Positions 16,768 through 25,407 of a stretch of 52,733 nucleotides of DNA are shown here, one piece after another; within the stretch, counting starts at the first letter, position 1, and every line of letters begins with the position of its first letter. The notes under the pieces are model-generated. The model was given only the letters and a program-made list of their open reading frames with translations, was not told the origin of the DNA and did not search any database. Source of the stretch: JBCBTJ01 sp039818665. GTDB taxonomy: Bacteria; Pseudomonadota; Alphaproteobacteria; Caulobacterales; Hyphomonadaceae. A program made the translations under genes and the position numbers. Where the stretch lies: NCBI GenBank assembly GCA_039818665.1, contig JBCBTJ010000021.1, positions 1 through 52,733 on the forward strand, written 5' to 3'.

Positions 16768-17003
16768 CGATTTCGGTCCTCGCTTGGCTGTGGGGCTGTT
16801 TTGGCTCCATCGCCGCCGTTTTCGCCACGACACGGAGGCGACACGACCCCGACATCGTCCCGACTTTCAACCGCCGCGGCCCGGAAAACCAAGTCGCGGC
16901 TTTGAATCGCGCGCCGCCCGGCGTCCTCCCGTCGCGTAACGCTTGCCGCGCGCGTCATCCTCCCTAGAGTGGCGGCGACACAACATAAACGGGAGGAGCG
17001 CCC

Positions 17004-17294
17004 ATGATCGGCGTCGTCGCAACACTGAAAATCGCCTCCGGCAAAGAAGCCGAGTTCGAAGGCGTCGCAAAAGATCTGATGGCGAAAGTGAAGGCGAACG
17101 AGCCGGGCTGTCTCACCTACCAGCTCTACAAGTCCAAAAAAGAAGAGGGCACCTACATCTTCATGGAGCAGTACAGCTCCCAGGACGCCCTCGACGCCCA
17201 CGGCAAGACCGAATACTTCAAAGCCGCCGGTCCGGGCCTCGGCGCATGCCTCGCCGGCGCGCCGGACATCCAGTATTTCGACGCGGTGGAATAG
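17004..17294 (+). CDS. ABM superfamily monooxygenase-like protein
   Basis: A 96-residue dimeric α/β-barrel protein of the antibiotic biosynthesis monooxygenase family. Seen: MIGVVATLKIASGKEAEF, ANEPGCLTYQLYKSKKEEG and YIFMEQYSSQDALDAH, the usual strand-helix-strand succession of ABM domains. Members are cofactor-free oxygenases, haem-degrading enzymes or proteins of unknown role; no active residues can be assigned here. A GGGAGGAG site precedes the ATG. It is 51 bases upstream of an acyl-CoA dehydrogenase and likely transcribed with it. The 236 bases before it carry the divergent start of the XRE regulator gene. Confidence 0.85.
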   Translation: MIGVVATLKIASGKEAEFEGVAKDLMAKVKANEPGCLTYQLYKSKKEEGTYIFMEQYSSQDALDAHGKTEYFKAAGPGLGACLAGAPDIQYFDAVE

Positions 17295-17345
17295 GGCGGC
17301 CAAGGCCCCGATATCACCAAAACGAATCTTAGCCGGAGCCGCCCC

Positions 17346-18569
17346 ATGGACCTTTCTTTCACGCCCGAAGACCTCGCTTTCCAAAAGGAAGTCCGCGACT
17401 GGATCGAGGAGAATTTCACTCCGGATCTGCGCGCCAAACAGGCCGTGGCGAAGACGAACTATCTCGCCAAGGAAGACATGGTCGCCTGGCAGAAGCGGCT
17501 AAATGACAAAGGCTGGATGGCGCCCAATTGGCCGGTGGAGCATGGCGGCGCGGGCTTCACGGCGGGCCAGAAGTACATCTTCAACATGGAAATGTCGGCC
17601 GCCGGCACGCCCGCGGTCTCGCCGATGGGCGTCGCCATGGTGGCGCCCGTCATTATGGCCTTCGGCTCCGATGAACAAAAAGCCGAGCATCTGCCGAAGA
17701 TCCTGTCGTCTGACGTTTGGTGGTGTCAGGGCTATTCAGAACCCGGTTCCGGCTCTGACCTCGCCTCGCTGCAGATGAGCGCGGTGCGCGACGGCGACCA
17801 CTATGTCCTCAACGGCTCCAAGATCTGGACGACGCACGCCCAATGGGCCGACTGGATCTTCTGTCTCGTGCGCACCTCCAAAGAGGGCAAGCCCCAAGAG
17901 GGCATCAGCTTCATCGTCTTCCCGATGACCTTGCCTGGGATCAGCGTCTCGCCGCTGCCGACGCTCGACGGCCCCGTGGAGGGCCAGCAAGAGATCAACC
18001 AAGTCTTCTTCGAAAACGTCCGCGTGCCCATCGAAGGCTCGCTTGTCGGCGAGGAGAACAAGGGCTGGACCTACGCGAAATACCTCCTGGAGTTCGAACG
18101 CGGCAGCGCCTATGCGCCCGGCCTTAAGAACGCGCTCTCCAAGACCAAGAAGATCGCCGCCCTCGAACACTCGAACGGCGCGCCGCTAATCCGCGATCCC
18201 GACTTCCAGCGCAAAATCGCTGAAATGGAGATCCAGATCGAAAGCCTGAACGCCACGGAGCTCCGCATTTTCTCAGCGCTCGCGGCCGGCGAGCGAGTGG
18301 GCCCCGAAAGCTCCATGCTGAAATGCGCCGGTTCAGAGACCCAGCAAGCGATCACCGAACTGACGCTGGAAGCCGTCGGCGGCTACGCCGCGCCCTTCGT
18401 GCAAGACACCTGGGCCCATCTCGCCGACGGGGCCAACGATATGGGTCCGACGCCGGACTACGCGGCGCCTGCGGCGCCCACCTATTTCAATTATCGCAAG
18501 ACCTCGATCTACGCCGGATCAAACGAGATCCAGCGAAACATCATGGCCAAGATGGTGCTTGGGCTCTAG
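17346..18569 (+). CDS. acyl-CoA dehydrogenase
   Basis: A 407-residue flavoenzyme of the same large-subunit class as the one at 9607. Seen: MDLSFTPEDLAFQKEVRDWI, the β-domain QGYSEPGSGSDLASLQ, VLNGSKIWTTHAQWAD, GEENKGWTYAKYLLEFERG and the terminal YAGSNEIQRNIMAKMVLGL. Unlike the earlier copy it has no small-subunit partner beside it, so it may be homomeric or pair with a subunit encoded elsewhere. It is followed after 61 bases by tandem GPH symporters, which hints at import and oxidation of the same compound, though this is only context. The substrate is unknown. Confidence 0.9.
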   Translation: MDLSFTPEDLAFQKEVRDWIEENFTPDLRAKQAVAKTNYLAKEDMVAWQKRLNDKGWMAPNWPVEHGGAGFTAGQKYIFNMEMSAAGTPAVSPMGVAMVAPVIMAFGSDEQKAEHLPKILSSDVWWCQGYSEPGSGSDLASLQMSAVRDGDHYVLNGSKIWTTHAQWADWIFCLVRTSKEGKPQEGISFIVFPMTLPGISVSPLPTLDGPVEGQQEINQVFFENVRVPIEGSLVGEENKGWTYAKYLLEFERGSAYAPGLKNALSKTKKIAALEHSNGAPLIRDPDFQRKIAEMEIQIESLNATELRIFSALAAGERVGPESSMLKCAGSETQQAITELTLEAVGGYAAPFVQDTWAHLADGANDMGPTPDYAAPAAPTYFNYRKTSIYAGSNEIQRNIMAKMVLGL

Positions 18570-18630
18570 CGTCGAGCGGCCAGTAGCGGCGAACGTCCGG
18601 AAGAGGCGTCTTCGCGAGACGGGAGGAGAT

Positions 18631-20082
18631 ATGAGCGAAGCCGCCGCGCATGTGAAGCCCGGCCTGATCACGCGGATCGCCTATGGCATCGGCGGCGCGG
18701 CCGGCGGCGTGAAGAACAACGGCTTCGAGTATCTGCTCGTCCTTTTCTACAGCCAGGTCATGGGTCTGAATGCGGTCTATGTCGCGGCCGCGCTGTGGAT
18801 CGCCTTGTTTATCGACGCGATTTCAGACCCGCTTATCGGCTATTGGTCGGACAATCTGCGCACCGGTCTTGGCCGACGCCACCCGTTCATGTACGCGGCC
18901 ATGGTTCCCGTCGCGATAGCCTATTTCTTCGCCTGGAACCCGCCCCAGGATCTCGGCGCGGCGCAGCTGTTCGCCTGGCTGCTGACGGTCACGGTCTCCG
19001 TCCGGCTGCTCTACACCTTCTACGAGGTTCCGAACTTCGCGCTCGCCGCCGAGCTCACCCAGGACTATGACGCGCGCACCTCGCTCATGTCCTTTCGCTA
19101 TTTCTTCGGTTGGGTGGGCGGGCTCACCATCCAGATCTCGCTGTTCTGGTTCCTGCTGACGCCTACGGAAGCGGATCCGATCGGGTTCTTCAATATCGAA
19201 GGCTGGAACACGTACGGCCTCTGGGCGGCGTGTGCGATCTTCGCCGCGATCTTCATCACCACGATCGGCACGCACGCCCATATCCCGCATCTGAAGGCCC
19301 CGCCGCCCAAGCGCGCGCTCACCCTCGGCCGGATTTTTCGCGAGATCTTCGAGACCCTGTCGAACCCATCCTTCCGCGCGCTTTTCCTCGCAACCCTGTG
19401 CGGCCTGCTGGCGAGCGGCATTTCGGCGACGCTCAACCAATATATCAACGGCTTCTTCTGGGGCTTCGATACGCGCCAGATCGCGGGGCTGACGATCGGC
19501 GTCTACATCTCGGCCATGCTCGCCCTTGTCATCGCGCCGGTGGTCGGCCGCCGAATGGGCAAGAAACGGGCGGCCATCATTATCGGCCTGCTGGCCTTCA
19601 CCATCGCGCCGGCGCCGGTCTTCGCGCGCTTGCTCGGCCTGATGCCGCCGAACGGAACGGACGCGCTCTATTATACGATCCTCATCATCACCGTCATCGA
19701 CGTCGCGCTGATCATCGTGGTTCAAATGCTCATGTCGGCCATGGTCGCCGACATCGTGGAGGAGAGCGAGCTTAAGACCGGACGGCGCTCGGAAGGCATT
19801 TTCTTCGCCGGCATCGGCTTCATCCGCAAACTCGCCCAGGGCGTCGGCATCCTGTCGGCCTCGGTCATTTTGGCGGCGGCTTCCATCGCGCCCGGCGCGC
19901 GTCCGGCCGATGTCGCCGAGGACTCGGTCCGCACGCTCGGCTTAGGCTACGCCGTGACCTTGCTCACAGTTTGGATGCTGATGATCGCCTGCGTCGGGCT
20001 CTACCGCATCAGCCGTGAAGACCACGAAGCGAACCTCAAAGCCCTGGACGCCAAGCGGCGCGCCGAAAGCCCAGCGGAGTAG
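18631..20082 (+). CDS. GPH-family cation symporter (MFS), first of a tandem pair
   Basis: A 483-residue transporter of the glycoside-pentoside-hexuronide:cation symporter family (MelB/YicJ type). Seen: the opening GLITRIAYGIGGAAGGVKNN, ALFIDAISDPLIGYWSDN with the family's conserved Asp residues in helix 2, the LGRRHPFMY loop, an ALAAELTQDYDARTSLMS loop, and about twelve membrane helices. The start at ATG 18631 follows GGGAGGAG; the frame is open from 18559. The next gene, four bases after its stop, is a paralogue. The substrate could be a glycoside or another organic anion. GPH-type genes are frequent near acyl-CoA catabolism genes in alphaproteobacteria. Confidence 0.9.
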   Translation: MSEAAAHVKPGLITRIAYGIGGAAGGVKNNGFEYLLVLFYSQVMGLNAVYVAAALWIALFIDAISDPLIGYWSDNLRTGLGRRHPFMYAAMVPVAIAYFFAWNPPQDLGAAQLFAWLLTVTVSVRLLYTFYEVPNFALAAELTQDYDARTSLMSFRYFFGWVGGLTIQISLFWFLLTPTEADPIGFFNIEGWNTYGLWAACAIFAAIFITTIGTHAHIPHLKAPPPKRALTLGRIFREIFETLSNPSFRALFLATLCGLLASGISATLNQYINGFFWGFDTRQIAGLTIGVYISAMLALVIAPVVGRRMGKKRAAIIIGLLAFTIAPAPVFARLLGLMPPNGTDALYYTILIITVIDVALIIVVQMLMSAMVADIVEESELKTGRRSEGIFFAGIGFIRKLAQGVGILSASVILAAASIAPGARPADVAEDSVRTLGLGYAVTLLTVWMLMIACVGLYRISREDHEANLKALDAKRRAESPAE

Positions 20083-20086
20083 CGCC

Positions 20087-21610
20087 ATGACCAGCGATCC
20101 GACCCTCACCCGGACCGAACGCAAGGCCCAAAGCGCAGCGGCTCCGCCCATCGACGCCGCCGTCCCCAAACCTGGCCTGCCCACCAAAATCGCCTACGGC
20201 ATCGGCTCCGTCGCCTTCGGCATCAAGGACAATGGCTTCGGCTTCTTCCTGCTCTTGTTCTACAGCCAGGTGCTCGGCGTGCCTGCGCCTTTAGTCGGTC
20301 TCGCGATTATGACGGCGCTCACCGCCGATGCGTTCAGCGATCCCATCGTCGGTTATTGGTCCGACAATGCGCGCACGCGCTGGGGCCGTCGCCATCCCTT
20401 CCTTTATGGAGCGGCGATCCCGGTCGGGATCATCTACTACTTCATCTGGAACCCGCCGTCCGGGCTTAGCGACATGGAGATGTTCGCCTATCTGGTCGTC
20501 GTCGCCGTCGCTATGCGAACCCTTTTGACGGCGGTGGAGGTGCCAGGCGCCGCGCTCGCCGCCGAACTGACCCAGGACTATGACGAGCGGACATCCTTCG
20601 TCTCCTTCCGATCCTTCTTCGGCTGGACAGGCGGCATCATCATGGCCTTCGTCGCCTTGTCCGTCTTCCTTGTGCCTACCGAGACCATTGAGAACGGCTA
20701 TTTCAACGTCGACGGCTACGGACTTTACGGCTTGTTCTCGGCGATCGCGATCACGGTTGCGACATTGGTCTGCGCCGCCGGCACGCATCATCGCATCCCT
20801 TACCTCCAAGAGCCGCCTGAAGCGCGCCGGGTGACCCTCGGCCTCATCTTCAAGGAAATCCGCGAGACCCTGGCGAACAGCTCCTTCGCGGCGTTGTTCG
20901 CAGCCGCCTTCTTCGGCTTCCTCGCAGGGGCCGTCGGCGCCTCGCTTAATCACTACATCAATGGCTTCTTCTGGGAGTTCACCACCGAGCAGGTCGCGCT
21001 CATCACCCTGTCCATCCTCTTATCGGCGCTGCTCGCCTTGATCATCGCCCCCATAGTCTCGAAGGCCATCGGCAAAAAGCGCGGCGCGATTATTGTCGGG
21101 ATCCTCGCCTTCGGCCTCGCGCCCATCATGATCATCCTTCGCCTCTTGGGCTTATTGCCGGAGAATGGCGACCCGCTCTTGTTTCGTTTGATCCTCGTCC
21201 ACGCCGTGATCGACACGGGCCTGATCATCGCCAATCAGATCATGATCGTCTCGATGATCGCCGACATTGTGGAGCAGAGCGAGGTCAAGACCGGGCGCCG
21301 TTCGGAGGGCATTTTCTTCGCCGCGATCAGTTTCCTGCGGAAGATCGTGTCGGGCGTCGGCATTCTTGGCGCGTCGCTTGTGGTCGCGATCGCGCAGATC
21401 CCAGAGGGTGCGACACCGGATCAAGTGCCCGCTGAGACCATCCGAAATCTCGGCCTGTTCTACGCGCCGGCCATCTTCGTGCTCTACACGCTGATGTTGA
21501 TCTGCCTGTCGTACTACAAGATCGACCGGGCGGCCCATGAGGCGAATTTAAGGACCTTGGCCGAGCGCCGCGCCGCCAAGGCTGCCGCTTCAGGCGGTTC
21601 CGAGGTATAA
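20087..21610 (+). CDS. GPH-family cation symporter (MFS), second of a tandem pair
   Basis: A 507-residue paralogue of the preceding transporter, alike throughout: GLPTKIAYGIGSVAFGIKDN, ALTADAFSDPIVGYWSDN, WGRRHPFLYG, AELTQDYDERTSFVSF and EQSEVKTGRRSEGIFFA all have near-identical partners in the first copy. It carries an extra polar N-terminal stretch of about 25 residues. The start is ATG 20087, immediately after the previous stop, with GCGGAG as ribosome site. A recent tandem duplication followed by divergence is the simplest reading. The pair could form a heteromer or recognise different substrates. Confidence 0.9.
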   Translation: MTSDPTLTRTERKAQSAAAPPIDAAVPKPGLPTKIAYGIGSVAFGIKDNGFGFFLLLFYSQVLGVPAPLVGLAIMTALTADAFSDPIVGYWSDNARTRWGRRHPFLYGAAIPVGIIYYFIWNPPSGLSDMEMFAYLVVVAVAMRTLLTAVEVPGAALAAELTQDYDERTSFVSFRSFFGWTGGIIMAFVALSVFLVPTETIENGYFNVDGYGLYGLFSAIAITVATLVCAAGTHHRIPYLQEPPEARRVTLGLIFKEIRETLANSSFAALFAAAFFGFLAGAVGASLNHYINGFFWEFTTEQVALITLSILLSALLALIIAPIVSKAIGKKRGAIIVGILAFGLAPIMIILRLLGLLPENGDPLLFRLILVHAVIDTGLIIANQIMIVSMIADIVEQSEVKTGRRSEGIFFAAISFLRKIVSGVGILGASLVVAIAQIPEGATPDQVPAETIRNLGLFYAPAIFVLYTLMLICLSYYKIDRAAHEANLRTLAERRAAKAAASGGSEV

Positions 21611-21647
21611 GACGTCAAAACACGGAAAAACTGGAGGAGAGACAGAT

Positions 21648-22247
21648 ATGGCCGATGGCGCAGACGGCCCCCGCGCGACCTTCAAATCCATGGCCGAGGG
21701 CACGGAGGAGGATTGGGCGAAGATCGCCGCCAATTCGGCCGGCTTCAACAAAGGCCTCGCCAAGCGCGTGCTCGATCATCTCCGTCTGCTCGACGGCGAT
21801 TTCGGCGGCTTCGCGGTCGACCGGCTGACCCATTCTTTGCAAACCGCGACTCGGGCCCACCGCGACGGCCGCGACGAGGAATATGTCGTCTGCGCGCTCT
21901 TGCACGACATCGGCGACACGCTCGGCAGCTACAACCATCCCGACATCGCCGCCGCGATCCTCAAGCCCTTCGTGTCGGAGGAGAACCACTGGATGGTCGC
22001 CAATCATGGCATCTTCCAAGGCTACTATTTCTTCCACCATCTCGGCCTCGACCGGGACATGCGGGACCAATTCAAAGACCACCCGCACTATGAGCACACG
22101 GCCCAATTCTGCCACCTCTACGACCAGGCGGCTTTCGATCCGGACTATGAGAGCGAGCCGCTCGAATTCTTCGAACCGATGGTCGAACGCGTCTTCGCGA
22201 AGCCGAAGCGCTCGATTTATCTGCGAGAAGAGCAGGCGGCGGAGTAG
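21648..22247 (+). CDS. HD-domain protein (COG4341-like)
   Basis: A 199-residue protein with an HD metal-dependent phosphohydrolase fold. Seen: His62 in DRLTHSLQTATRA, the His86-Asp87 pair in CALLHDIGDTLG, and further histidines at NHPD, NHGI and HHLGLD that could complete a two-metal site. The extra histidines also resemble the mixed-valence diiron oxygenases of the HD superfamily (PhnZ type), so it may be an oxygenase rather than a phosphohydrolase; the sequence alone does not decide. It follows the GPH symporter pair by 37 bases, with GGAGGAGAG as ribosome site, and is probably the last gene of that unit. Confidence 0.8.
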   Translation: MADGADGPRATFKSMAEGTEEDWAKIAANSAGFNKGLAKRVLDHLRLLDGDFGGFAVDRLTHSLQTATRAHRDGRDEEYVVCALLHDIGDTLGSYNHPDIAAAILKPFVSEENHWMVANHGIFQGYYFFHHLGLDRDMRDQFKDHPHYEHTAQFCHLYDQAAFDPDYESEPLEFFEPMVERVFAKPKRSIYLREEQAAE

Positions 22248-22250
22248 GGC

Positions 22251-22631
22251 TCAGCCAGGCTTTGTCTTACACTCGCCGTGATGCACGGGGCTGACGCCGT
22301 TGGCGGCCGCGTCGCACGCATTGCCATACGTCTTCCCATCGCAGCCGCAGACCGGGTCATACTCCCGCGTGCAAAACTCCGGGCGCTCCGTGCAGACCCC
22401 CATCGCGTCGGCGGCGCCGCACTGGTCCTCCGGCGTGTAGTAGCAATACGCCGCAGCGTCGGCGCACGCGAAGCCCGCCAACCCGCCGCATGGCCCGCCA
22501 AGAGCGGACGCCTCCCGCCCGATCGCCGGCTCCGGCGCTTGATCGACCGCCTCCGCCCGATCCTCCCAAAACCAAGTCTCGCAGCCAGCAAGCGCGATTG
22601 CGCTCAGAAGAAGTATCGCCAAACGCAGCAT
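22251..22631 (-). CDS. Kazal-domain lipoprotein
   Basis: A 126-residue lipoprotein. Seen: a signal with lipobox ALAGC (Cys17), a short acidic spacer, a first cysteine-rich module (48-80: PCGGLAGFACADAAAYC and CGAADAMGVC) and a Kazal-type module with FCTREYDPVCGCDGKTYGNA continuing to a final HHGEC. The spacing C-x6-C-x-C-x7-C and the PVCGCDGKTYGNAC core match bacterial Kazal serine-protease-inhibitor domains. It probably sits in the outer or inner membrane facing the periplasm and may block host or competitor proteases, or the cell's own; that is inference. It is divergent from the TIR gene across 110 bases and convergent with the HD gene. Confidence 0.85.
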   Translation of the reverse strand: MLRLAILLLSAIALAGCETWFWEDRAEAVDQAPEPAIGREASALGGPCGGLAGFACADAAAYCYYTPEDQCGAADAMGVCTERPEFCTREYDPVCGCDGKTYGNACDAAANGVSPVHHGECKTKPG

Positions 22632-22741
22632 CGACCGTCCCTCCCATGCTTGTTTGAAGCCTAGGTTAGGGTGCTTCGGGTGTTTTAGGAAACGCGCCGG
22701 TCGGATAAGACAAGCCGGAACATCCGCGGCGTGGAGGGCGC

Positions 22742-24433
22742 GTGGCCGACGTATTCATCTCCTATGCCCGCGTCGAGCGGCCGAAAGCCGAGCGCATTCG
22801 CGATTTGCTGCAAGAGATCGGGCTCACCGTCTTTCTCGACGTCGAGGGGCTCGACGGAGGAGACGTCTTTCCCGACGTGCTCGATCGCGAGGTGAAGACC
22901 GCCGGCGCAGTGCTCGGACTATGGAGCCCGCATGCCCTGTCGCGCCCTTGGATCAAAACCGAGTGCCTGATCGGCAAGGATCGCGGCGTGCTGGTGCCCG
23001 CGGCTGTCGAACCGATCAATCCGTTGACGGATGTCCCCGCCGCATTCTACGGCGTGCAACACATCGATCTCATGGACTTCGACGGGGATCCGAACGATCC
23101 GGCATGGGTCAGCCTGGTGAAATCGCTCGCCAGGACTTTGAAACGACCCGAACTGCTTGCCCGTGAAGCTGAGTCGCACAGGCACTCGAAGGGGGCTGAT
23201 GAGGACCTTCGGGCGGAAGTCGAGTCGATGCGGGCCGAGCTGAACGCGTTGCGGGCGCGTGAGGCGGCGCCGACCGCGCCGGCGCCAGAGATCCGCAAGC
23301 CGCGGCGCAAGGTCGAGCGCGACCAAGGCGTCGGTCCCGGCGTCATGGGGCTCGCCTTAGTCGCGACGCTCCTCAGCGCTTTTAGCGGTGTCGGCGAAGG
23401 CTTCGGTTTCGATTTTCGCCTCTTAGCGCCGCTGGCGGCCTTGATTGTCGCCGCTCGGAACCCGTCGCGAAGCGTTCGCTGGGCGTTTGCGGCTTTGGTC
23501 ATATTCCCGGCCCTTATTCAGGTTTTCATAACCGATGACGTCAAAATGGGCGGCCTCGGCGGCTTAGGTTGGCTTGCCGCGCTGTTGTGTTTCCTGCCCG
23601 CCAGCGACCGGGGGTTCTTCAGATTTCGGCCCGCCATGGTCGCGATGAGCGCGGTTTTGCTTTTGCTCGCTGGCATGGCTTCGTTGGAAGTGTTCATCAC
23701 CGACAATGCCGGATTCATGATCATAGGCGCCACGCTAGCAGTTTTGGCGGTCGCGCTGCTGACGGCGTTCGGATTTCACTCCTTCTGGGCGACGGCGGCG
23801 GCCATCGTCGTCTTGCTCGCCATCGTCGGTCTTGACCCTCTTGAGCGCGCTTTGGGCCTGGACGCCGGAGAAAGCGTTTTCGGTCTCCGGCTCCGATCGG
23901 CTTCGATCACCATATCAAGCCTGTTGAGCTGCCTGATTGCGGCGGCATGTGTGTTCCTGCTAACGCGCGGCGACGCCGTTGCGCGGCGCAACGTGGCTGG
24001 CGCCGCCGCTGGCGCCGCGATCGCGGTCGCATTGTTCTCTGGACCAATCGGATACTCGTTGTTCGATATCGTCCGCTACGATGTGTTTGGCGCTTTGTCC
24101 GTCGGAGCGGCCTACGCCCAAGAGGCGCGGCCGCAAACAGGTGGCGTAGACCCGATTGAGCGGATCACTGTGGTGGGGAGGCGGGTCGCAGCCTTGCCTT
24201 TCGCGGATATCGCCGCGATCGCAGGCGGTTTGTTGGCCGGCGTCGTTTTCAAGGCGCGGCTCGGCCTCGCATTGGCCGCAATATTCGGCGCCGCGGTCAT
24301 GTCGCAGCTCGTCGCGTTCGGTATTGACGAGCGCGCGGACCTAACCCTCCCGGTCGCGCTCGCATTCGCCGTCTGGGTCGGCGGTAAGATTGTCGTCAAC
24401 GCGCCGGTGTTCGCCGCCGGTCAGCGAGGCTGA
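22742..24433 (+). CDS. TIR-domain protein with a multispanning membrane region
   Basis: A 563-residue protein. Residues 1-135 are a TIR domain: DVFISYARVERPKAERIRDL, a LDGGDVF box, and WSPHALSRPWIKTE with Glu74 at the place of the NADase catalytic Glu. Residues 152-174 form a short coiled coil (LRAEVESMRAELNALRARE). From about 198 on there are some ten hydrophobic helices. Between helices near 460-482 a polar loop reads AQEARPQTGGVDPIERITVV. The family I know best has TIR as a signalling or NAD-cleaving module in immunity; a long membrane domain attached to it is uncommon. Start is GTG 22742 after GGAGGG. No immunity partner genes flank it. The function is unknown. Confidence 0.78.
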   Translation: MADVFISYARVERPKAERIRDLLQEIGLTVFLDVEGLDGGDVFPDVLDREVKTAGAVLGLWSPHALSRPWIKTECLIGKDRGVLVPAAVEPINPLTDVPAAFYGVQHIDLMDFDGDPNDPAWVSLVKSLARTLKRPELLAREAESHRHSKGADEDLRAEVESMRAELNALRAREAAPTAPAPEIRKPRRKVERDQGVGPGVMGLALVATLLSAFSGVGEGFGFDFRLLAPLAALIVAARNPSRSVRWAFAALVIFPALIQVFITDDVKMGGLGGLGWLAALLCFLPASDRGFFRFRPAMVAMSAVLLLLAGMASLEVFITDNAGFMIIGATLAVLAVALLTAFGFHSFWATAAAIVVLLAIVGLDPLERALGLDAGESVFGLRLRSASITISSLLSCLIAAACVFLLTRGDAVARRNVAGAAAGAAIAVALFSGPIGYSLFDIVRYDVFGALSVGAAYAQEARPQTGGVDPIERITVVGRRVAALPFADIAAIAGGLLAGVVFKARLGLALAAIFGAAVMSQLVAFGIDERADLTLPVALAFAVWVGGKIVVNAPVFAAGQRG

Positions 24434-24434
24434 C

Positions 24435-25349
24435 TTAGCCCGCGCCCTCGCTCACGCGCGCGAAGATGTTCTGGCCGTGGCCGCCGCCGGTGTCGAACGG
24501 GGTCTGGCCCTCGCGGTCGGTGATTTGGTCCCATTTCGCCGCCACCGCCTCGGCCGTCAGCGCGTCGCCCACGCCGACGAACGTGCCCTTGGTCTCGACG
24601 ATCTGCGCCATGGAGAACGCCCCCGCGCCGGCGGAGATGATCACGCCGGTCGGCGCGTCTTCTTTGACGAGATTGATCACCGCCGGCGTCACATATTCCG
24701 GCTTTAGCGCCTCGAGCATCGGCTCGGGCATCAGGCCTTCCGTCATCCGCGTCGCGGCGATCGGGCAGACGGTGTTGACTTTGATATTGTACTTCGCGCC
24801 TTCGATTTTCAGCGTGTTCATCAGGCCGACCAGGCTGAGCTTCGCCGCGCCGTAGTTGGCCTGGCCGAAATTGCCGTAAAGTCCGGTGGAGGAGGTGGTC
24901 ACGACAATGCGGCCATAGGTCTGCTCCTTCATGATCTCCCAGGCCGCCTTGATTGGCTTCACCGAGCCCATGAGGTGGACGTCCATGACCACCTGGAAGT
25001 CTTCCAGCGTCATTTTGGAGAAGGATTTGTCGCGCAGGATGCCGGCGTTGGCGACGATGATGTCGATCTGGCCATAGGCCGACATCGTGTCGTCGATCAT
25101 TTTCTGCACGCCGGCGTCATCGGTCACCGACGAGCCGTTGGCCATCGCTTCGCCGCCGGCCGCCTTGATCTCCGCGACCACTTTTTCCGCCGCCTCGGAA
25201 TTGCCGCCCGTGCCGTCGACCGAGCCGCCGAGATCGTTGACCACGACTTTCGCGCCGCGCTTGGCGAGCTCCAGCGCATGCGCCCGGCCGACCCCGCCGC
25301 CGGCCCCGGTGACGATGGCGACGCGATTGTCGAAACGGATATCGGACAT
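24435..25349 (-). CDS. SDR-family oxidoreductase, MFE-2-like hydroxyacyl-CoA dehydrogenase
   Basis: A 304-residue NAD(P)-dependent short-chain dehydrogenase. Seen: cofactor loop TGAGGGVGRAHALEL (14-28), NDLGGSVDGTGG, NAGILRDKSF (101-110), catalytic Ser near 153-154 (TTSSTGLYG), Tyr166 and Lys170 in NYGAAK, plus a C-terminal extension ending HGQNIFARV. The VNDLGGS...G motif and the extension are typical of the (3R)-hydroxyacyl-CoA dehydrogenase part of multifunctional enzyme 2 (HSD17B4), so a β-oxidation role is likely. The start is ATG 25349, after AGGAGA. It is divergent from a VOC gene, and a LiuR-like palindrome lies between them. Confidence 0.88.
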   Translation of the reverse strand: MSDIRFDNRVAIVTGAGGGVGRAHALELAKRGAKVVVNDLGGSVDGTGGNSEAAEKVVAEIKAAGGEAMANGSSVTDDAGVQKMIDDTMSAYGQIDIIVANAGILRDKSFSKMTLEDFQVVMDVHLMGSVKPIKAAWEIMKEQTYGRIVVTTSSTGLYGNFGQANYGAAKLSLVGLMNTLKIEGAKYNIKVNTVCPIAATRMTEGLMPEPMLEALKPEYVTPAVINLVKEDAPTGVIISAGAGAFSMAQIVETKGTFVGVGDALTAEAVAAKWDQITDREGQTPFDTGGGHGQNIFARVSEGAG

Positions 25350-25407
25350 GGGGTGTTCTCCTGGCCTGCGGGCGCGCTGTTTTCTGTCGCCGGCGTTGCA
25401 GCACCCG

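Noticed and set aside
22251..25349. TIR/Kazal region considered as a known anti-phage system (such as Thoeris or CBASS)
   Set aside because: There is no ThsA-like, cyclase, Argonaute or other partner gene next to the TIR gene; neighbours are metabolic.
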